Shown here piece after piece: positions 62,749 through 64,000 of a stretch of DNA of 64,000 nucleotides. Within the stretch, counting starts at the first letter, position 1. Each line of letters starts with the position of its first letter. A program made the translations under genes and the position numbers. The DNA is from Pseudomonas sp. 31-12. Its GTDB lineage: Bacteria > Pseudomonadota > Gammaproteobacteria > Pseudomonadales > Pseudomonadaceae. The stretch is from assembly GCF_003151075.1 (NCBI RefSeq), contig NZ_CP029482.1, positions 4,092,001 through 4,156,000 of the forward strand. The letters are read 5' to 3'. The notes beneath the pieces were generated by a model. The model made no database searches. It was given only the letters and a program-made list of their open reading frames with translations, and had not been told where the DNA came from.

Positions 62749-62776
62749 ATGATTGGTTTCACCGCAGTACTCAACG

Positions 62777-62806
62777 AAAAGCCCGGCCTAATCAGCCGGG
62801 CTTTTT
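62777..62806 (+). terminator. Terminator of the second repeat gene
   Basis: AAAAGCCCGGC and GCCGGGCTTTTT form a stem and T run, identical in design to 31528-31558. Confidence 0.9.
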
Positions 62807-62945
62807 CGCGCACCACGCTATTTCAACTATCCACGCACATGGATAGTCATGACAGCTTTAGCGGCTATTGATCCTCTTTTCAGTCTATTAGCATCAACAG
62901 CGGGTAGAAGCCTCTACCTGCCATGAACTTGAACAGAGGATCAAA

Positions 62946-63347
62946 ATGAACAAGCCCGAGTTTTTTGTTACGCCCGGCTACGGGGAAACCCTGCTCAATG
63001 CATTGCATTACTCTCAAGCGCTAAAAATCGGCAATCGAGTTGAGACTTCCGGCCAGGGCGGTTGGGATGACGATCTGCAGATCCCCGAATCGATCGAGGA
63101 CGAGATTGTTCAGGCGTTTCAAAACCTGGAGCGAACCCTGGCGACGGCAGGTGCCGGTTGGGAGCATGTGGTCCACGTCAATTCTTACCATGTCGCAGGT
63201 TTCCCTCCGATAGTTAACGAGACGATGGCCAGGCTATATCGGCATTACATGCCCAACCACGCTCCCATCTGGACGCAACTCGGAGTCGCGTCACTTGGAC
63301 TGCCAACGATGCGCATTGAAATCCGCGTTACCGCCATTGTTCCTTGA
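62946..63347 (+). CDS. RidA/YjgF-family protein
   Basis: The 133-residue protein has the RidA fold. The conserved Arg in the MRIEIRVTAIV end, which binds the imine substrate in true RidA enamine deaminases, is present (IEIR), and ETSGQGGWDDD replaces the usual FTSGQVP. It therefore belongs to a divergent subgroup, perhaps an oxidoreductase-linked one. AGAGGA precedes the ATG. It is divergent from, and probably controlled by, the LysR gene at the window end, with convergent 3' ends. Confidence 0.8.
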   Translation: MNKPEFFVTPGYGETLLNALHYSQALKIGNRVETSGQGGWDDDLQIPESIEDEIVQAFQNLERTLATAGAGWEHVVHVNSYHVAGFPPIVNETMARLYRHYMPNHAPIWTQLGVASLGLPTMRIEIRVTAIVP

Positions 63348-63350
63348 GTT

Positions 63351-64000
63351 TCAATGAGCGGGCGACGCCTCTCGGAATGTCTGAATCACCCAATCGATAA
63401 AAACCTTCAGCCGGGCATTTTGATGTCGATTGGGTGGATAGAGGACATGAAACGGCATGGCGGGTCGAGACCAGTCTTCCAAAACGGCCACTAACTCGCC
63501 GGCGTCCAGACAAGGCTGAACGATGCGCCTGAAGTGCTGCCCGATACCGAGTCCCGCGAGCATCATTTCTTTAAGGCCATTACCGTCATTCGTCGAAAAT
63601 TCGCAGTCACCGACTTCATATCGATGAGTGCCGTTCTCGAAAATCAAGGGTTCCGGTTTCCCCGTCGTGGCAAAGAAGTAGCCTGCCTGAACATGGTTAG
63701 TCTGGAGATCATTCGGGGTAGAAGGCATCCCCATGCGTTCGAGGTAAGCGGGGGCCGCGCAGGTGACGTAGTGAAGGTCGACAAGCTTGCGACCGATCAT
63801 TGTCATGTCATCCAGTTCACCCGCACGAATCACGCAATCCACGCCCTCGCCGACGATATTCACTGGTCGGTCGCTGATGCCTAAAGCGACGGTGATATCG
63901 GGATACTCGCGATGAAAATCAGGCAACGCGGGTATCAGCAGGCAATTGGCGAATGAGGCTGGCGCATCAATCCTCAGATGCCCGCCAGGCTTGAGTTTTT
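63351..64000 (-). CDS. LysR-family transcriptional regulator (N terminus outside the window)
   Basis: The in-window part is the ligand-binding domain. It starts KLKPGGHLRIDAPASFANCL, with LPDFHREYPDITVALGISDR and FSTNDGNGLKEMMLAGLGIG, as in the large LysR group that ends with PPNRHQNARLKVFIDWV. The DNA-binding helices lie beyond position 64000. It ends 3 bp from the RidA gene, tail to tail. Confidence 0.9.
   Translation of the reverse strand, partial: KLKPGGHLRIDAPASFANCLLIPALPDFHREYPDITVALGISDRPVNIVGEGVDCVIRAGELDDMTMIGRKLVDLHYVTCAAPAYLERMGMPSTPNDLQTNHVQAGYFFATTGKPEPLIFENGTHRYEVGDCEFSTNDGNGLKEMMLAGLGIGQHFRRIVQPCLDAGELVAVLEDWSRPAMPFHVLYPPNRHQNARLKVFIDWVIQTFREASPAH

Larger units (their letters stand above)
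62319..62807 (+). repeat. Duplicated gene cassette, copy 2
   Basis: Nearly identical to 30992-31558 in the upstream region, signal peptide, repeats and terminator. It begins one base after the start codon of the effector gene on the opposite strand, so the promoter of the effector lies inside the duplicated cassette. Confidence 0.85.

Overview
The window looks like a chromosomal stretch of a Pseudomonas from the fluorescens/putida lineage. It is GC-rich and dense, with an FNR/Anr-type regulator and its boxes, tandem UspA proteins, a cyd operon with cydP and cydX, REP/BIME elements, and a Tle1-like effector. No rRNA, tRNA, CRISPR array or complete insertion sequence was recognised.

Layout. 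0-5.2 kb: a sulfide/persulfide-linked respiratory module. It has a divergent MBL-fold persulfide dioxygenase-like gene (cut by the window edge), a FisR-type sigma-54 activator with three sensor-like cysteines, and a cydP-cydA-cydB-cydX-ybgE bd oxidase operon. Both flanking operons carry -24/-12 promoters and CTGCCA/TGGCAG palindromes. 5.2-11.2 kb: a decayed IS110-type fragment, a SYLF lipoprotein-type gene, a PLD-family lipoprotein, an HxlR/nitrilase/GFA cluster and two exported Gly-rich or CigR-like proteins.

11.3-29.8 kb: a low-oxygen stress island. It holds a BON protein, an erythromycin-esterase-like protein, a remnant P-type ATPase, ArsO/ArsN2-like genes, five tandem universal stress proteins, a small potassium-channel protein, a phosphoribosyltransferase, phosphoketolase, an FNR-type [4Fe-4S] regulator, an alcohol dehydrogenase, a GNAT and an MgtC/DUF4010 membrane protein. 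At least nine TTGAT-N4-ATCAA-like boxes lie in its intergenic regions, several with a conserved GGCGTAGAAA -10 segment at class-II spacing, so most of the island can be read as one Anr/FNR regulon.

29.8-50.4 kb: a RES-Xre toxin-antitoxin pair; a secreted protein made of eight 13-residue repeats; a TetR-controlled SDR/hydrolase/epoxide hydrolase group with two operators; two truncated genes fused head to head at about 36.47 kb; a glyoxalase-like protein and a methyltransferase; a LacI-controlled sugar/polyol cluster (NupG-like MFS, isomerase, Gfo/Idh dehydrogenase) with a perfect 18-bp operator; a hybrid sensor kinase; and a three-gene operon of a small helical protein, a double-domain KaiC-like ATPase and a histidine kinase.

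50.4-64 kb: a patchy accessory zone with gene remnants (pRiA4b ORF-3-like, LysR, MAPEG), cupins, an exported Rossmann protein, an SDR, an RclC/RclR-like pair, a BIME, a TPR protein, a Tle1-like phospholipase effector with a DUF2931 lipoprotein (probable immunity), a second copy of the tandem-repeat gene cassette with six repeats, and a RidA/LysR divergent pair cut by the window end.
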